A DNA stretch of 64,000 bases from Burhinus oedicnemus (lineage: Eukaryota; Chordata; Aves; Charadriiformes; Burhinidae). The translations under genes were made by a program, and so were the position numbers. The notes beneath the pieces are model-generated. The model saw only the letters and a program-made list of their open reading frames with translations. It was not told the DNA's origin and did no database searches. Within the stretch, counting starts at the first letter, position 1. The number at the start of each line of letters is the position of its first letter. The stretch lies in NCBI GenBank assembly GCA_008921705.1, contig VFFE01007795.1, positions 2,682,514 to 2,746,513 of the forward strand, given 5' to 3'. Of the stretch, positions 61,901 to 64,000 are shown piece after piece.

Positions 61901-64000
61901 AGCTTGCCACTTACATTTTCCAAGATAAGTTTGATGATTATCCTGTAAATGAGCATTGATTTTTTTTTTCCTGTAGATCCCATTATTTTCTGTCCCGGAG
62001 AGATTGTTCTGTCTTCTTGCATACTATTATAAATGTATAGCAAACATTTTCTTTGTACATTATTGCTTTTTTTCTTAAAAAAAGACGCCCTAAAAGCCAA
62101 AAAACACAACCTCCCCCATGATGCTCTGAATGCTGGATCCTGACTATTTTTAGGGCAGCCGGAGAGATGTGCATGCTTTTATAACTGGCTGACCCACAAG
62201 GTGGCACTAAAGAGAAAAGTGACAACTTGCCTAATAAAAAGTGAAAACCAAAGGCAAAATGCCATATGCTGAATCAATATTATTTTAATTAGGAGCATGC
62301 TTCCTTTATTGTCAGTTAAATTTTATTTTGTGAAAAGCCTTAAAGCTATATAGCAGCAAAGATGGTTCATTGCCCCCATCCCACATCAAAAGTTAAGTTT
62401 TAAAGAGAATGAATGAGAGACGTAGGTCGTCTACTTATCACAGTTCCAGAATCTCAAGGAGGATAATTGTGATCAAAATGTAGTTAATTAATTTTCTCCT
62501 CTAGAGAATAAAGGAATTCAAATGAACTAAAATCTGAAATCTTTTTTTCAGTTATTAGTCATATTGGTAAGAGATACGACACAAGGAATTATTTATCGTC
62601 TGTGATGTGAATGAGTTTTCTATGGGAATGTTTTGCTTGCTTAATTTTTATGCCTTTGCTGTTGAGTGCTCTGGTCTTATTTCATAAACAAATTATTTGA
62701 AATAATATGGTTCTGTGATCAAGAATTTTATACCAACAGGGGTTAAACCTTGCCGCTTTGCTAATGAGTATGAATTCTCACCAAAAACATCTTAATCATG
62801 AAACTCCTTTTGAGATCCAAGTTACAAGTGAGTGGTCAGATTAACACTTTTCTAACAATAAAGTAGCAGCCACGACTGTTCTGTAGACTGCTGACCTGAA
62901 GCTTACAACATAATTAAATAAATGACACCAGAGTAATTTCTAAACCTTTATAACCAGACTAGCTATACTATGATTTCTTCCAAAATGCATGCCTATGGGA
63001 TCAATACTATGAAGGGCGATAGGGGGCAGGAGTTTACGTGCAGAGACAAACTTAAAATAGTAGCAATGCATTAAGAAAAAAAAATAATCCTTAAAGCGAT
63101 TCTAAAATATTTTTCTGTGAGGTGAGCAGTATTACAGAATACCTGGTGGTGTGCTCTGGGACCCCCAAATGATCAGATGTATTGGTAATGCATTTTGATG
63201 CTTAATGAAATTCCAACCTTGCAACCAAACTGGAAATCAAAAGTAACCCATGTGTAGCTTGAAAGACTGCAATCTAGAACGACTAGGGAGGATATTTTCA
63301 TGTATTTTAAACATTGGTTAAAGTTTAAGTGCTGCTGATGCTTTCAGAATAGTTTTATCTCCGCAAGCAGTTACTTTAAAAAAAATAAAAATCAATAACT
63401 GGTATTCTACATTCAGAGACCTCATTCGATTGGTTCACAATATTCATTGCGTGAGGAAATAAAAGTGTCTGTTCCCCAGGATCCCAGTAAAAGCAAACCC
63501 AGGCAAATTTTTGGCCAAGATGGGCCCTGAGGCAAGCGCTCCTGCCCATTCAGCTGAACTCCTCTTCCCTCTCGTAGTCTAGCCTCCCTTTTTAGGACTG
63601 CCCTTGGGCGCTTGCTCCATTGTGAAGGCTGGCCAGAAGAAAGCTACATTTCAGCGTGTATCAAAGTGCCTCGTTGGAATCAATTATAAAAACATGACAA
63701 CCATAAACACATTCTGACCTACTTCCTTCCGGTCCTCGTTCAGTGACAGTTTGGGCTCAATCAGAATTTAGGCTGAGGAATTTCACAGCGATTCTGTTTG
63801 CAGAAGCTTGTTACTGGCTTTGCGAATCATTCTTCTTGAAGGATTGTTGCAAGCTGTATTTCCCTCAGCTGTTAAATTTTGGCCACATTCCTTTAAAAAT
63901 TGTCTGGTTTATACTTATCTGGGACATTTGGCAAGTCACTGATTCCTAAGGTGATTTGATCGGGAAGGTGAAGATAAGTGCGTATATCCTTACAACAACT
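58917..64000. other. gene-free unique DNA to the window end
   Basis: No recognised gene. From 58917 to about 59400 the GC-richer, possibly repeat-derived block continues, with a 119-codon plus-strand frame at 59043-59402 that lacks motifs. A second GC-richer, CpG-containing patch lies at about 59690-59815. From about 60900 onward the sequence is AT-rich. A T10 run occurs at 61960-61969. Confidence 0.5.

Noticed and set aside
1..64000. Prokaryotic operons, CRISPR arrays, phage or plasmid genes, rRNA or tRNA genes, telomeric arrays, intact retroviral LTR pairs
   Set aside because: None of the expected signatures is visible; the CR1 content and frame statistics point to vertebrate noncoding DNA.

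Overview
This is a 64 kb piece of vertebrate nuclear DNA, almost certainly from a bird. It is AT-rich and studded with stop codons in every frame. The recognisable mobile DNA is CR1-type LINE sequence of several ages, in the forms common in avian genomes, with minus-strand copies that begin with the characteristic atcatagaat-type 3' tail. Weak traces of ancient amniote SINEs (MIR/CORE-like) and short microsatellites are also present. CR1 also occurs in crocodilians and turtles, so bird is an inference from the type and age mix; I cannot name the species.

No protein-coding gene, tRNA, rRNA, CRISPR array or intact retrovirus was recognised. The open frames in the window are short (175 codons at most), overlap on both strands and match no family I know, except the frames that are decayed CR1 ORF2. 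The window reads as a gene desert or the inside of a very large intron.

Layout. 1-9654: two CR1 copies (about 986-1311, plus strand, old; about 2446-2803, minus strand), a 34-bp tandem duplication at 6654-6721, and a GC-richer stretch at about 8990-9600 that runs into a third CR1 (about 9655-10008, plus strand). 10009-39894: unique-looking sequence with two small CpG clusters (13334-13443 with two CACGTG E-boxes, and 20145-20241), a splice-site-bounded candidate exon at 18097-18185, a G-quadruplex-type motif at 15301-15318, a MIR-like remnant near 23315-23400, and several AT-rich, homeodomain-motif-rich stretches that look like candidate conserved noncoding elements. 39895-45361: an ancient SINE-like fragment, a nested CR1-in-CR1 pair (40574-41710) with a 5-bp duplication at the junctions, a compound tetranucleotide microsatellite (44640-44682) and a further old CR1 (about 44948-45361). 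45362-64000: unique sequence with a MIR-like remnant near 48742-48850, a GC-rich block with overlapping open frames at about 57000-57370, and a GC-rich block at about 58690-59400 holding a short coiled-coil-like open frame of possible retroelement origin.

There are no operons or pathways here. The points most worth following are the dated nested CR1 insertion, the candidate exon at 18097-18185, the two CpG clusters and the unidentified GC-rich blocks near 57 and 59 kb. All need comparison with other bird genomes and RNA data, which could not be done here.
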